Positions 1 to 6,973 of a stretch of 11,158 nucleotides of DNA are shown here, piece after piece. How positions within the stretch are numbered: the stretch's first letter is position 1; each line of letters begins with the position of its first letter. Made by a program: the position numbers and the translations under genes. Source of the DNA: Solirubrobacteraceae bacterium (GTDB lineage: Bacteria; Actinomycetota; Thermoleophilia; Solirubrobacterales; Solirubrobacteraceae); the NCBI GenBank assembly GCA_030151725.1, contig JASLDD010000298.1, forward strand, positions 1 to 11,158, in the 5' to 3' direction. A model generated the notes under the pieces. The model was not told the DNA's origin, ran no database searches, and saw only the letters and a list, made by a program, of their open reading frames with translations.

Positions 1-1257
1 GTAGCAGCCAGAGCCACTGAACACCGACGCGAGCACCGCCACGCCAAGCACCCCTCCCACCTCGCGGATCGCGTTGTTGGCGCCTGAGGCCTGGCCCGCC
101 TGCTGATCGGTCACCGACGACAGGATCGCGTTGGCCGAAGGCGCAAACACGAGCGCCATGCCTGCGCCGGCCATGATGAACGGGAGGATCATCTGTGAGT
201 AGGCCTCATGTGTCGAAAGCAGCAGAGCCAGCCATGCCAACGCCCCCGCCTGCAGCGAGAGGCCCACGAACATGAACGGCCGGCTCCCCACTCGCTCCGA
301 GAATACGCCTGCCGCAGGCGCCACCACCATCGTCGCTCCTGTCCACACCAAAAGCTTCAACCCAGCCTGAAACGGCGTGTTGCCCAACACATTCTGCATG
401 TACTGGGAGAGGAAGAAGATCGATCCGAACATGCCGAAATACATCGTCAACGAAGCCACATTCGTCACCGCAAACGAGCGCCTCGCGAAGAACCCCATCG
501 GCAGCATCGGCTCCGGCGCCCGCATCTCCCACAGCACGAAGCCGCCCAGCAGCAGCACTCCGGCCCCAAGGCTCGCAACGATCGTGGGGCTCGTCCACCC
601 CAGCGACTGCGCGCGGACCAAGCCAAACACGATCCCAAACGCCCCGCTGCTCCCAAGCAGCAGACCACGGATGTCAAGACTGCCGTAAGGGCCGTGGCTC
701 TCCTGCAACAGCCTCGCCGCCAAAGGCACCAGGCAGATCCCAATCGGGACGTTGATCCAGAAAATCCAGTGCCACGAGATCGCCTCAACCACCGCCCCGC
801 CCACCAGCGGGCCGAGAGCCACCGCGATCCCGCTGACTCCCGACCACACGCCAATCGCCATCCCCCGACGCTCCTTCGTGAAGGCCTCCGCCAGCAAAGT
901 CAGCGTCAGCGGCGTCACCACCGCCGCCCCCGCTCCCTGAACGCCCCTCGCCGCTATCAACAGGCCCGTCGTCGGGGCAAGCGCCGCCAGCGCCGATGCG
1001 CCCGTGAACACGCACATCCCGATCACAAACATGCGCCTGCGTCCAAATCTGTCTCCCAGCGCCGCTCCCGTCAGCAGCAGCACCGCATACGCGAGCACAT
1101 ACGCGTTGACCGTCCACTCCAGCGACTGGATCGAAGCCCCCAGATCGCGGTGGATCGTGGGCAGTGCCACGCTCACCACCAGGTTGTCCAAGACCACCAT
1201 GAACAAAGCCAACGACACGATTCCCAGCGTCCAGTTGTTCCTGCGCGTGCCACTCAT
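1..1257 (-). CDS. MFS multidrug exporter, DHA2/EmrB-QacA type (C-terminus beyond window)
   Basis: A proton-coupled drug or small-molecule exporter of the inner membrane. The reading frame is open from an ATG at 1257 to the window edge, giving 419 residues of a protein that is usually 450-520 long, so only the C-terminus is missing. Twelve full hydrophobic segments and the start of a thirteenth are visible, which fits the 14-helix DHA2 family. Recognisable signatures are LDNLVVSVALPTI (residues 23-35, motif D1-like, Asp24), motif A GDRFGRRR (68-75), motif C-like GVSGIAVALGPLVGG (140-154) and SWHWIFWINVPIG (161-173). A ribosome site AAGGAG lies 8 nt before the ATG. The start faces a palindrome at 1301-1321, which suggests repressor control, but no regulator gene is visible in the window. 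The substrate cannot be told from sequence. Family assignment is firm. Confidence 0.93.
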   Translation of the reverse strand, partial: MSGTRRNNWTLGIVSLALFMVVLDNLVVSVALPTIHRDLGASIQSLEWTVNAYVLAYAVLLLTGAALGDRFGRRRMFVIGMCVFTGASALAALAPTTGLLIAARGVQGAGAAVVTPLTLTLLAEAFTKERRGMAIGVWSGVSGIAVALGPLVGGAVVEAISWHWIFWINVPIGICLVPLAARLLQESHGPYGSLDIRGLLLGSSGAFGIVFGLVRAQSLGWTSPTIVASLGAGVLLLGGFVLWEMRAPEPMLPMGFFARRSFAVTNVASLTMYFGMFGSIFFLSQYMQNVLGNTPFQAGLKLLVWTGATMVVAPAAGVFSERVGSRPFMFVGLSLQAGALAWLALLLSTHEAYSQMILPFIMAGAGMALVFAPSANAILSSVTDQQAGQASGANNAIREVGGVLGVAVLASVFSGSGCY

Positions 1258-1300
1258 GTTCCCTGCTCCTTGCCTAGGGGGAGATGCCATGATGGTTATA

Positions 1301-1321
1301 TTAGCAGTTACTAATAACTAA
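1301..1321. promoter_or_regulatory. Imperfect palindrome, candidate repressor operator for the MFS gene
   Basis: The 21 bases have the form TTAG-N3-TTA-N-TAA-N3-CTAA, with 7 of 10 base pairs symmetric around position 1311. The element lies 44 bp upstream of the MFS start codon. On the minus strand it is followed by TAATAT/TATAAC, which could act as a -10. Operators of this shape are common for MarR-type regulators of EmrB/QacA exporters. The symmetry is seen directly; the regulator type is inferred, and no regulator gene is present in the window. Confidence 0.45.
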
Positions 1322-1450
1322 GTGTTTGGCGCCCCTCTTTAGCGCTGCAAGGCTGGTCCTAGAAGGGGGGGTGCTATGTCTGTTTGCGACAGCTGTGACA
1401 CCATGGTTATTACGTTGCGTGGCCGCTCGGTTTTGTCTCTCTGCGGGTTC

Positions 1451-1470
1451 TGTATAACCATGGATATACA
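1451..1470. promoter_or_regulatory. Near-perfect 20-bp palindrome, candidate operator overlapping a -10
   Basis: TGTATAACCATGGATATACA is symmetric at 18 of 20 positions. It contains TATAAC, a possible plus-strand -10 hexamer with a weak TTTTGT about 16 nt upstream, so a protein bound here could block transcription toward the lipoprotein gene at 1561. Its left half repeats the ATAACCAT motif found twice more in this region. Size and symmetry fit a TetR-like dimer site, but the binding protein is unknown. Confidence 0.45.
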
Positions 1471-1560
1471 GAACCCCATCGAATACACACCAGCTCATGC
1501 CTGCCCATCGTCGGGCCAGAGCGCCCAGGCCGAGGAGGAGCTCAGCCGCCGGCGAATACC

Positions 1561-2235
1561 ATGGCTGTGATGAGACACCCGCTACTTGGAGCGCTCCTCG
1601 CTCTCACCCTCGGCGCATGCGACGGCGCGGTGCTGGGCGGATGCGGCAGCTCACAGACCAAGACCGTCTCCGCGACCAACGAAGCTGCGGTGACCCAGCC
1701 GAGCACAGCCACAACCACAGCCTCCACGAGCCGCACCACCGCGCCCGCCACCACTACCAGCACCGCCACAACGCCCGCGCAGACCACCACCAATGGCGGC
1801 ACCTCCGCACCCACGAGCACCCACACAGCATCCGAGCCGGCCTTCACCCAGCAGGAAACCCACGCCGAAGGCACAAGCGCAGCTGCCGAACTGGTGCGCG
1901 CTCGAGGGTATACACCCAACGACACCTCCGAATATCACTCCAACCAGACCCTCCGCGTGCTTGTGGGAACGCGCACCGGATCGACTGACGGTTACGGCCA
2001 ACAGGCATTCTTCTTCCTAGGCGGCCACTACATAGGCACAGACACCAAGGAACCCAGCGCCACAGTCAAGGTGCTCGCCCAGAGCGACACCGAAGTGACG
2101 ATCGCCTACCCCATCTACCGCAAGGGCGATCCGCTGAGCTCGCCCAGCGGCGGCCAGGCCACCGTTCACTTCCAGCTGAACAACGGCAAATTGACGCCCG
2201 TCGGCAGCATCCCGCCGGCCAGCTCGCGCAACTAG
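1561..2235 (+). CDS. Exported LppP/LprE-like lipoprotein with Ser/Thr-rich stalk
   Basis: A secreted, probably lipid-anchored protein of 224 residues with no known enzymatic role. Residues 1-19 form a signal peptide ending in the lipobox LGAC (Cys20). A second lipobox-like LGGC follows at Cys28, so the anchored residue is uncertain. Residues 33-104 are a low-complexity Thr/Ser/Ala stalk. Residues 105-224 form a compact domain with GYGQQAFFFLGGHYIGTD, a VTIAYPIYRKGDP strand and SGGQATVHFQLNNGKLTPV, which I recognise as the actinobacterial LppP/LprE lipoprotein domain. As I recall the family, a Cys pair commonly sits before PSGG; here Ser193-Ser194 takes that place. The ATG at 1561 has only a distant GGAGGAG (about 20 nt away); ATG 1570 is an alternative start. 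It sits downstream of a palindromic operator candidate. The localisation is well supported; the function is unknown. Confidence 0.85.
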   Translation: MAVMRHPLLGALLALTLGACDGAVLGGCGSSQTKTVSATNEAAVTQPSTATTTASTSRTTAPATTTSTATTPAQTTTNGGTSAPTSTHTASEPAFTQQETHAEGTSAAAELVRARGYTPNDTSEYHSNQTLRVLVGTRTGSTDGYGQQAFFFLGGHYIGTDTKEPSATVKVLAQSDTEVTIAYPIYRKGDPLSSPSGGQATVHFQLNNGKLTPVGSIPPASSRN

Positions 2236-2346
2236 CTCTCCGATAGGCGACCGCGCGGGAGGGGTAGTGTGTGGACAGCTCCTGTCGCTCGTTTCGGCAC
2301 CTCCGGGACAGCACAGAAAGCACCACACCGCGAGAAAGGACTTGGG

Positions 2347-2748
2347 ATGAGCGTGAAGATCGAAGGTCGGGGCGAGGAACTGCTGAAGGCGAAGAACTTT
2401 TGCCATGTGGCGACGCTGCGCGCAGACGGCTCCGTACACGGCGTGCCCGTGTGGGTGGATGTGCAGGACGGCAAACCCGTCGTCAACTCGGCCGAGGGTC
2501 GCGCGTGGCCCACCAACCTCGAGCGAGACCCGCGGGTGACGCTGACCGTCCAGAACATGGAAAACCCCTACGAGTACCTCGAGGTCCGCGGGCGCGTCTC
2601 AGAGATCACCCGCGAGGGCGCCGACGAGCACATCGACTCGCTGGCCAAGAAGTACATGGACAAGGACGAGTACCCCATGCGCCAACCCGGCGAACAGCGC
2701 GTGATCATTCGCGTTGAGCCAGAGCACGCCAAGGTGTGGGGCGGCTGA
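2347..2748 (+). CDS. PPOX-class, probably F420-dependent, oxidoreductase
   Basis: A small cytoplasmic enzyme of 133 residues in the pyridoxamine-phosphate-oxidase split-barrel superfamily. It shows the usual order: an N-terminal helix, a strand with FCHVATLRADGSVHGVPVWV (residues 18-37), PVVNSAEGRAWPTNLERDP, VTLTVQNMENPYEYLEVRGRV, and a C-terminal RVIIRVEPEHAKVWG. The LERDPRVTLTV and EYLEVRGRV segments and the short length resemble the Rv1155-type F420-binding group more than FMN enzymes. Known members reduce or bind cofactor F420H2 or biliverdin-like substrates; the substrate here is not determined. The frame is open further upstream, but the ATG at 2347 is preferred because GAAAGGA lies 6 nt before it and homology begins there. 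The gene stands alone, 111 bp after the lipoprotein gene, and converges on the minus-strand gene at 2786. Confidence 0.88.
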   Translation: MSVKIEGRGEELLKAKNFCHVATLRADGSVHGVPVWVDVQDGKPVVNSAEGRAWPTNLERDPRVTLTVQNMENPYEYLEVRGRVSEITREGADEHIDSLAKKYMDKDEYPMRQPGEQRVIIRVEPEHAKVWGG

Positions 2749-2785
2749 GCGAGGTCTCTGCCCGGCGTGCTGGAAGAGCGTGGCG

Positions 2786-3061
2786 TCATGGGCGGCGTAG
2801 CATGCGGCTCCAAAGCGATGCCTGGCGCGGCTGGGTTGCAAGCCACTCGTCCCTCAGCGCCATCTTGCCCTGCGCGCGTGCACGCAGTACGCACTCTGTA
2901 TGCGCGTGGCGGCGCCTGCGGGTGTCGCCTTCGGGTGCTATCAACATGTGCTCGCTGAGAGCCGGCAACAGGTGATCGCACAGTGGACATCTATAGGTCG
3001 CAGGCTTTCGGCTGCCCGCGCGCCGCACCGTCCACCATTTCGCCGCCGGAAGCCTGGACAT
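2786..3061 (-). CDS. Small Cys/His (zinc-binding-like) conserved protein, 91 aa
   Basis: A 91-residue protein of unknown function. It has CPLC at residues 25-28, a very regular SEHMLIAPEGD segment (37-46) and RRHAHTEC (51-57). Cys25, Cys28, His52/His54 and Cys57 could form one zinc site, an arrangement reminiscent of a treble-clef or HNH-like zinc knuckle but without a recognisable HNH active site. The N-terminus is basic and aromatic (AKWWTVRR). I believe similar short proteins occur in other Solirubrobacterales, but that is recollection, not a search. The frame stays open upstream through the CHAD gene, but only this 3' part reads as a plausible protein. The ATG at 3061 is preferred although its ribosome site (GAAG) is weak. 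It starts head to head with the CHAD gene, with only 21 bp between the two ATGs if the CHAD start at 3083 is right. Confidence 0.7.
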   Translation of the reverse strand: MSRLPAAKWWTVRRAGSRKPATYRCPLCDHLLPALSEHMLIAPEGDTRRRRHAHTECVLRARAQGKMALRDEWLATQPRQASLWSRMLRRP

Positions 3062-3082
3062 CGCTTCATTGTGGCGCCGGTG

Positions 3083-4141
3083 ATGGCCACTGTGGCAGCC
3101 TCGGTGGCGGTGGGGGTCGGTGTGAAGATGACCAAGCGCATGCGCGAGCGTCGCACCGAGCGCGCGCGCCAGCTGGGGCTGGTGCCGGGCGAGGCGCTTG
3201 ACAGCGCGCTGCAGCGGATGGCGCTCGGACAGCTCGACCTGGCGCTGACAATGCTCGACAGCGCCAGGCAGGAGCCTGACGAGCGCGCAGTGCACGAGAC
3301 GCGCAAGGCGCTCAAGCGCCTGCGCGCGTTGCTGCGACTGCTCGAGCCGGAGCTTGGGCGCGCCGCCTACGAGCGCGAGAGCACCGCCCTGCGCGACGCC
3401 GCACGGCGGTTGGCGGGCGCCCGCGATGCGGAGGTGATGCTCGCAACGCTCGACCATCTGATCGAGCGCAACCCTCGCAAGCTGCTTGGACGCGGCCCGA
3501 TTCTCAAGCTCCGCGCCACCCTGCTCAGCGAGCGAGAACGAGCACGCGCGCAAACACTCGGCGACGCTCGCGCCCGGGCACACGTGGTCGCCGAGCTGAG
3601 CGCCAGCAGAGCACGCGTTCAGGCATGGTGCCTGCCCCATGGCGGCCAGCTCAAGCTCGTCCAAGCAACCCTCGTGCATCTCTATCGCCAGGGCTCAAAG
3701 CGCATGCACCGCGCTGCTCAGGCCAAGCGCTCAGACATGCACGCCATGCACCGCTGGCGCAAACGCGTCAAGGACCTCCGCTATGTGGCCCAGATGCTCC
3801 AGCCGGCAGAGCTGCCCGCCAAGGCGCCCAAGGGCAAGCGCGCGCGCAGACGGTATGAGCGTGCGCACAGGGACGCCAAGCGTCTCCATCGAATCGAGCG
3901 CCTTGCCGACCGGCTCGGAGAAATCCTCGGCGAAGATCACGACCTAGCCGTTCTCGCGCAGCGGATCGAACACGACGCCAAGCAACCGGGCGGCGGACCT
4001 ATGGGCAGCTCCGCTCGAAAGGCGTTGCTGAGGGCGATACGCAAGCGTCGGCGCGAGCTGCAAAAGAGCGCGCTCGCCGACGGCAAGAAGCTCTACCGGC
4101 GCAGCCCCCCGCAGCTGGGGTGCCTCGTGCGCAGCTACTAG
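3083..4141 (+). CDS. CHAD domain protein (polyphosphate-binding)
   Basis: A basic helical protein of 352 residues. CHAD domains bind inorganic polyphosphate through conserved His and Arg/Lys residues. The two half-repeats are visible: AVHETRKALKRLRALLRLL (residues 69-87, His71, Arg74, Lys75) and MHAMHRWRKRVKDLRYVAQML (219-239). The end of the second repeat carries LGEILGEDHDLAVL (278-291). No CYTH (triphosphatase) domain is attached, so this is a stand-alone CHAD protein and probably not an enzyme. The N-terminal MATVAASVAVGVGVK is mildly hydrophobic but too short for a clear membrane helix. The start is uncertain: ATG 3083 has no good ribosome site, and ATG 3128 or 3140 would still keep the domain. 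The frame is also open upstream to 2900, but that stretch overlaps the divergent small gene and reads as noise. Its TAG overlaps the stop of greA. Confidence 0.88.
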   Translation: MATVAASVAVGVGVKMTKRMRERRTERARQLGLVPGEALDSALQRMALGQLDLALTMLDSARQEPDERAVHETRKALKRLRALLRLLEPELGRAAYERESTALRDAARRLAGARDAEVMLATLDHLIERNPRKLLGRGPILKLRATLLSERERARAQTLGDARARAHVVAELSASRARVQAWCLPHGGQLKLVQATLVHLYRQGSKRMHRAAQAKRSDMHAMHRWRKRVKDLRYVAQMLQPAELPAKAPKGKRARRRYERAHRDAKRLHRIERLADRLGEILGEDHDLAVLAQRIEHDAKQPGGGPMGSSARKALLRAIRKRRRELQKSALADGKKLYRRSPPQLGCLVRSY

Positions 4142-4614
4142 CTGACGCTTACAACTGTGAGCGTGCGCTTGCCCCGTGGCAGCGACACCGAGGTCTGCTC
4201 CCCGGGTGCGCGTCCCAGCAGCGCCACAGCGACCGGCGATTCGGCCGACAGGCGACCATCGCCTGGAGCAGCGTCATGCGAGCTCACGATCCGCCACGTC
4301 TTCTCCACGCCCTCGGCGTCACGAACCACGACAGTCGAGCCAAAGCTGACGACTCCCCCAGCCCCTGCGCTCTCCTCCTTGACGATCACCGCGTCGGCGA
4401 TCTTCTCGCGCAACCTTGCGATCTTGGTCTCGAGATGCGCCTGCTCGTTCTTGGCGTCGTGGTACTCGCTGTTCTCCTTCAAGTCGCCCCATTCACGAGC
4501 TGTCTTGATCCGTCCTGCAATCTCCCGGCGGCCCTCGCCCTCGAGCTCGGCCAGTTCGGCCTTGAGGTCCTCTAGGCCCTCAGCCGTGATCAGGTTGGTC
4601 GCTTCGTGCACCAC
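4138..4614 (-). CDS. greA: Transcription elongation factor GreA
   Basis: A cytoplasmic RNA-polymerase accessory factor that rescues backtracked complexes by stimulating transcript cleavage through the secondary channel. It has 158 residues, the normal length. Residues 1-77 form the coiled-coil arm, with the catalytic tip GDLKENSEYHDAKNEQ (43-58) carrying the two acidic residues Asp44 and Glu47 that hold the metal. Residues 80-158 are the FKBP-like C-terminal domain, with VSFGSTVVVRD and SAESPVAVALLGRAPGE. The likely start is GTG at 4614, followed directly by a second GTG at 4611; the ribosome site is weak (GAGAA). It lies 55 bp downstream of the GH76 gene on the same strand, so the two may be cotranscribed. 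Its stop overlaps that of the CHAD gene inside CTAG at 4138-4141. This is probably the housekeeping GreA, although a paralogue elsewhere cannot be excluded. Confidence 0.95.
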   Translation of the reverse strand: MVHEATNLITAEGLEDLKAELAELEGEGRREIAGRIKTAREWGDLKENSEYHDAKNEQAHLETKIARLREKIADAVIVKEESAGAGGVVSFGSTVVVRDAEGVEKTWRIVSSHDAAPGDGRLSAESPVAVALLGRAPGEQTSVSLPRGKRTLTVVSVS

Positions 4615-4669
4615 TTCTCAAGAGCCTACTCGCTCGCGAGCCGACACCCGGCCCTCCCCGATTCCCGGC

Positions 4670-5983
4670 TCAAAAATAGGTGCTGGGCGAGGATGAGAGC
4701 AGCGCGTAGATCTGCACAATGGCCGCCTGGTCGAGCAGCTGCGCCGTCGCCGGTGAGCCGGCCACAAACAGGTTGTTGCTCAAACGCAGGTGCTGCCACG
4801 CGTAGTCCACGTAGGCCTGCGCGATCTTGGGCCCGGGCGGATCATGGGTGACGGAGTCCAGATACATGAGGTTGCGGAAGTACACCGACGGGAAGAACGG
4901 GTTCTCCGAGCCGAGCCGTTCGGGCGTGAAGTACGCGCGGGCCGCCTGCGCGGTCTGCCGGGCCTGGTAGAGGTATCCGGAGTTGCCCGTGGCCTGGTAC
5001 AGGAGCGTCCCCGCTCCAATCATCACGCCCTGGTTGTAGCTCCAAAGCGTCGGTTCGACGAGGCCCTTTCGATTCACGTGGTCGGCATACAGCTGACTCG
5101 GCTGCAGCAGACAACTGCGCACCCACTGGTAGGCCATTTCCGCGAACTGCAGATACTGGACGTTGCCTGTGATTTTGTAGAGATCGACCCCCAGCTCCGC
5201 CGCCGGGGCGGTCGTGATGGTGTTGCGGTCGGTGTTCTGCGCGGTGTTCGAGAACGGGACTCCTCCCGGACAGCCGAGTTCTGGGCTGGTCTGCCAGCCG
5301 GCCATCTCGAAGGCCATGATCGCCTCTGCGTTTCCGAGCGCCGAGGGGTCGCTGTCGAGCTTGTAGAGGCGCGCCAGCTCGATCCCCACCCAGTCGTTGT
5401 CGTCGTAGTACTTGGCGCCCCCCGGTCCCGTCGGGGGAGCCACAGTCCCATCGAACGCCGTCAGCGTGCTCGTGAACACGCCTTCCGGCGCACCCGAGTT
5501 GTCGGTGTCCAGGTAGGAGCGCAGTCCCACCATCTCAGCACGCAGTTCGTGCGCGAAGGACACCCCCGTATGCGGCACGTTGGCCATGCTCACGGTGGCC
5601 GCCAGCGCCTGCGAGAAGGGCCACAGGTAGGAGAACGGTTCGCCGTCATACAGGCCCGAGCCGGGGATGTAGTAGATCTTCTGCATCGTCTGGAAGGCCA
5701 GCAAGGCCCGAGCCGGGTTGCCGCTCAGCGCCGGCTTGCGCGCCTTCTTCTTGTGCGACTTGGATGACGGCGCGCTGGTCGAGGGCGCGAGCGCACCACC
5801 ACGCGAAGCCGCTGTGTGCGCGAACTCGGAGCTGCGTGCGCGCAGCAGCGGACGTGTGGCGGGCGACGGGTAGCGCGAGCCGGAAGCTGCCGCCTGGGCG
5901 TCCCGGGCGAACGCACAGGCCGACACAAGCAGCGCAAGACAGAGCGCGCCAGGGATGCGTCGTACGTGCAGGGCAGAAATCAT
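4670..5983 (-). CDS. Exported GH76 family glycoside hydrolase (alpha-1,6-mannanase-like)
   Basis: A secreted enzyme of 437 residues predicted to cut alpha-1,6-mannan or related glycans. The N-terminus MISALHVRRIPGALCLALLV is a signal peptide. VSAC (Cys23) could be a lipobox, while DAQA-A gives an ordinary signal peptidase site, so anchored or free secretion are both possible. Residues 34-90 are a Ser/Lys-rich linker (SKSHKKK). The (alpha/alpha)6-barrel domain follows, with the GH76 catalytic pair in KYYDDNDWVGIELARLY (Asp194-Asp195), then AFEMAGWQTS and LWSYNQGVMIGAGTLLYQATG. The C-terminus ends shortly after the barrel (SSPSTYF). The ATG at 5983 is chosen because it gives a clean signal peptide; the frame is open 38 codons further but that stretch is not protein-like. 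The 130-bp gap to the divergent kinase gene must hold its promoter, but no convincing hexamers were found. Confidence 0.88.
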   Translation of the reverse strand: MISALHVRRIPGALCLALLVSACAFARDAQAAASGSRYPSPATRPLLRARSSEFAHTAASRGGALAPSTSAPSSKSHKKKARKPALSGNPARALLAFQTMQKIYYIPGSGLYDGEPFSYLWPFSQALAATVSMANVPHTGVSFAHELRAEMVGLRSYLDTDNSGAPEGVFTSTLTAFDGTVAPPTGPGGAKYYDDNDWVGIELARLYKLDSDPSALGNAEAIMAFEMAGWQTSPELGCPGGVPFSNTAQNTDRNTITTAPAAELGVDLYKITGNVQYLQFAEMAYQWVRSCLLQPSQLYADHVNRKGLVEPTLWSYNQGVMIGAGTLLYQATGNSGYLYQARQTAQAARAYFTPERLGSENPFFPSVYFRNLMYLDSVTHDPPGPKIAQAYVDYAWQHLRLSNNLFVAGSPATAQLLDQAAIVQIYALLSSSPSTYF

Positions 5984-6113
5984 CGACTCAAAACAAGCAC
6001 AACAATCGAGGGCACCATTCGATTTGGTATTGGCATAGCGTGCTCCGGCGGCTCGCCACCACTGCCCGTCGGCACGCGGAGCGGGCCATCGTGCCACAGG
6101 CCCTGCAGAGAGG

Positions 6114-6965
6114 ATGAAGGAGCCCTTGCAGTTCGACTACACAGCTGTTGGCCACGTGACCATCGACGTGCTCAGCGACGGATCCCGTCGGGCGGGGGGC
6201 ACCGCCTTCTACAGCGCCCTGCAGGCCGCCCGCTTGGGGCAGCGCACGCTGATCGTCACCCAGGGCGTGGCGCGCGAGATCGAAGAGCTGCTCGAGCCCT
6301 ACCGCTCAGAGATCGAGTTGCAGGTGCTGCCTGCCCGTCACACCACCACCCTCCAGACCTCCGGCTCAGGACCCGCTCGCGTCCAGCGCATGCTCGTGTG
6401 GGCCGGCCCCATCGAGGACACACCCGAGCTCAGCACCTCGATCCTGCACCTTGCCCCCGTCGCCCGCGAGACCGCCGGTCGTTACGCTGCGCGCGACGCC
6501 TTCGTCGGGCTCACACCTCAGGGGATGGCACGGCAGTGGCTGACGCTCGGCAGCGAGATCTCCCTGGCACGGGCGCCACGAGCGAGTGAGCGCCTGGCTG
6601 CCCGCTGCCACGCACTGGTGCTCAGCGCCTACGAGCAGGCGAGCTGTGAGTCACTGATCGAGGCAGCCCTCGACAACCGCGCGCTCGTGACGATCACAGC
6701 CGAGTCCCAGCCGAGCACGATCCTCACGCCGGACAGGGCGCCCCTCACGGTTGCAGTGCCCGCGCTCGCAGCAGCTGTCGACGATCTCGGCGCGGGGGAT
6801 GTCTTCGCAGCCTGCCTGTTCGTGGCGCTCACCGAGGGCGCACCTCCTGAGCGAGCCGTCGCATTTGCAACCGCGGGGGCAGCCGTGCGCATGGCCGGCG
6901 CCGGCGCGGGCGCCATCGGCGACAGGGCTTCGATCGAAGCTCGCCTGCAGGCCGTCGCGGCCTGA
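6114..6965 (+). CDS. PfkB-family carbohydrate/nucleoside kinase
   Basis: A cytoplasmic ATP-dependent kinase of the ribokinase/PfkB fold, 283 residues. It phosphorylates a sugar or nucleoside that cannot be named from sequence. The N-terminal strand DYTAVGHVTIDVL leads into the substrate loop AGGTAFYSALQAARLG (residues 27-42, PfkB signature 1 region). The second signature, DDLGAGDVFAACLFVALTEG (223-242), carries the catalytic-base Asp229 and the GAGD anion hole. Length is slightly below the 300-residue average, and the small lid strands are short. The start is ATG 6114, but GAGAGG abuts it with no spacing. TTG 6126, three bases after AAGGAG, is an alternative and would fit the usual N-terminus of similar proteins. 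It is divergent from the GH76 gene and converges with the BadF-type ATPase gene with only 8 bp between stops. Confidence 0.87.
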   Translation: MKEPLQFDYTAVGHVTIDVLSDGSRRAGGTAFYSALQAARLGQRTLIVTQGVAREIEELLEPYRSEIELQVLPARHTTTLQTSGSGPARVQRMLVWAGPIEDTPELSTSILHLAPVARETAGRYAARDAFVGLTPQGMARQWLTLGSEISLARAPRASERLAARCHALVLSAYEQASCESLIEAALDNRALVTITAESQPSTILTPDRAPLTVAVPALAAAVDDLGAGDVFAACLFVALTEGAPPERAVAFATAGAAVRMAGAGAGAIGDRASIEARLQAVAA

Positions 6966-6973
6966 CCTCCAGC

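Larger units (their letters stand above)
1258..1560. promoter_or_regulatory. Divergent regulatory region between MFS exporter and lipoprotein genes
   Basis: About 300 bases between two divergent genes, with AT-rich patches that stand out from the GC-rich surroundings. It holds a palindrome at 1301-1321 and another at 1451-1470. The octamer ATGGTTAT occurs at 1292-1299 and 1403-1410, and on the other strand at 1454-1461. The extended form CCATGGTTAT (1401-1410) and its exact complement (1454-1463) make a perfect 10-bp inverted repeat. Short reading frames crossing it do not look like proteins and overlap the palindromes. No RNA gene was recognised. Confidence 0.55.

Noticed and set aside
208..1314. 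Long plus-strand frame across the exporter region
   Set aside because: It encodes an Arg/His/Pro/Gln-rich product typical of the antisense of a GC-rich gene. The opposite strand carries a clear MFS transporter.
1376..1570. Short plus-strand frame of 64 codons between the exporter and the lipoprotein gene
   Set aside because: It has no ribosome site, covers the palindromes and overlaps the lipoprotein start. The composition is not convincing.
1700..1830. ACC/ACA-rich repetitive stretch, considered as a tandem repeat
   Set aside because: It is explained by the Thr/Ser/Ala stalk of the lipoprotein, and no fixed repeat unit is present.
2786..3679. A long minus-strand frame of 297 codons covering most of the CHAD N-terminal half
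   Set aside because: Only its last 91 codons (2786-3061) have protein-like sequence. The rest is antisense to the well-supported CHAD domain.
5984..6097. Upstream extension of the GH76 frame by 38 codons
   Set aside because: The extension would bury the signal peptide and is not protein-like. The ATG at 5983 gives a normal export signal.
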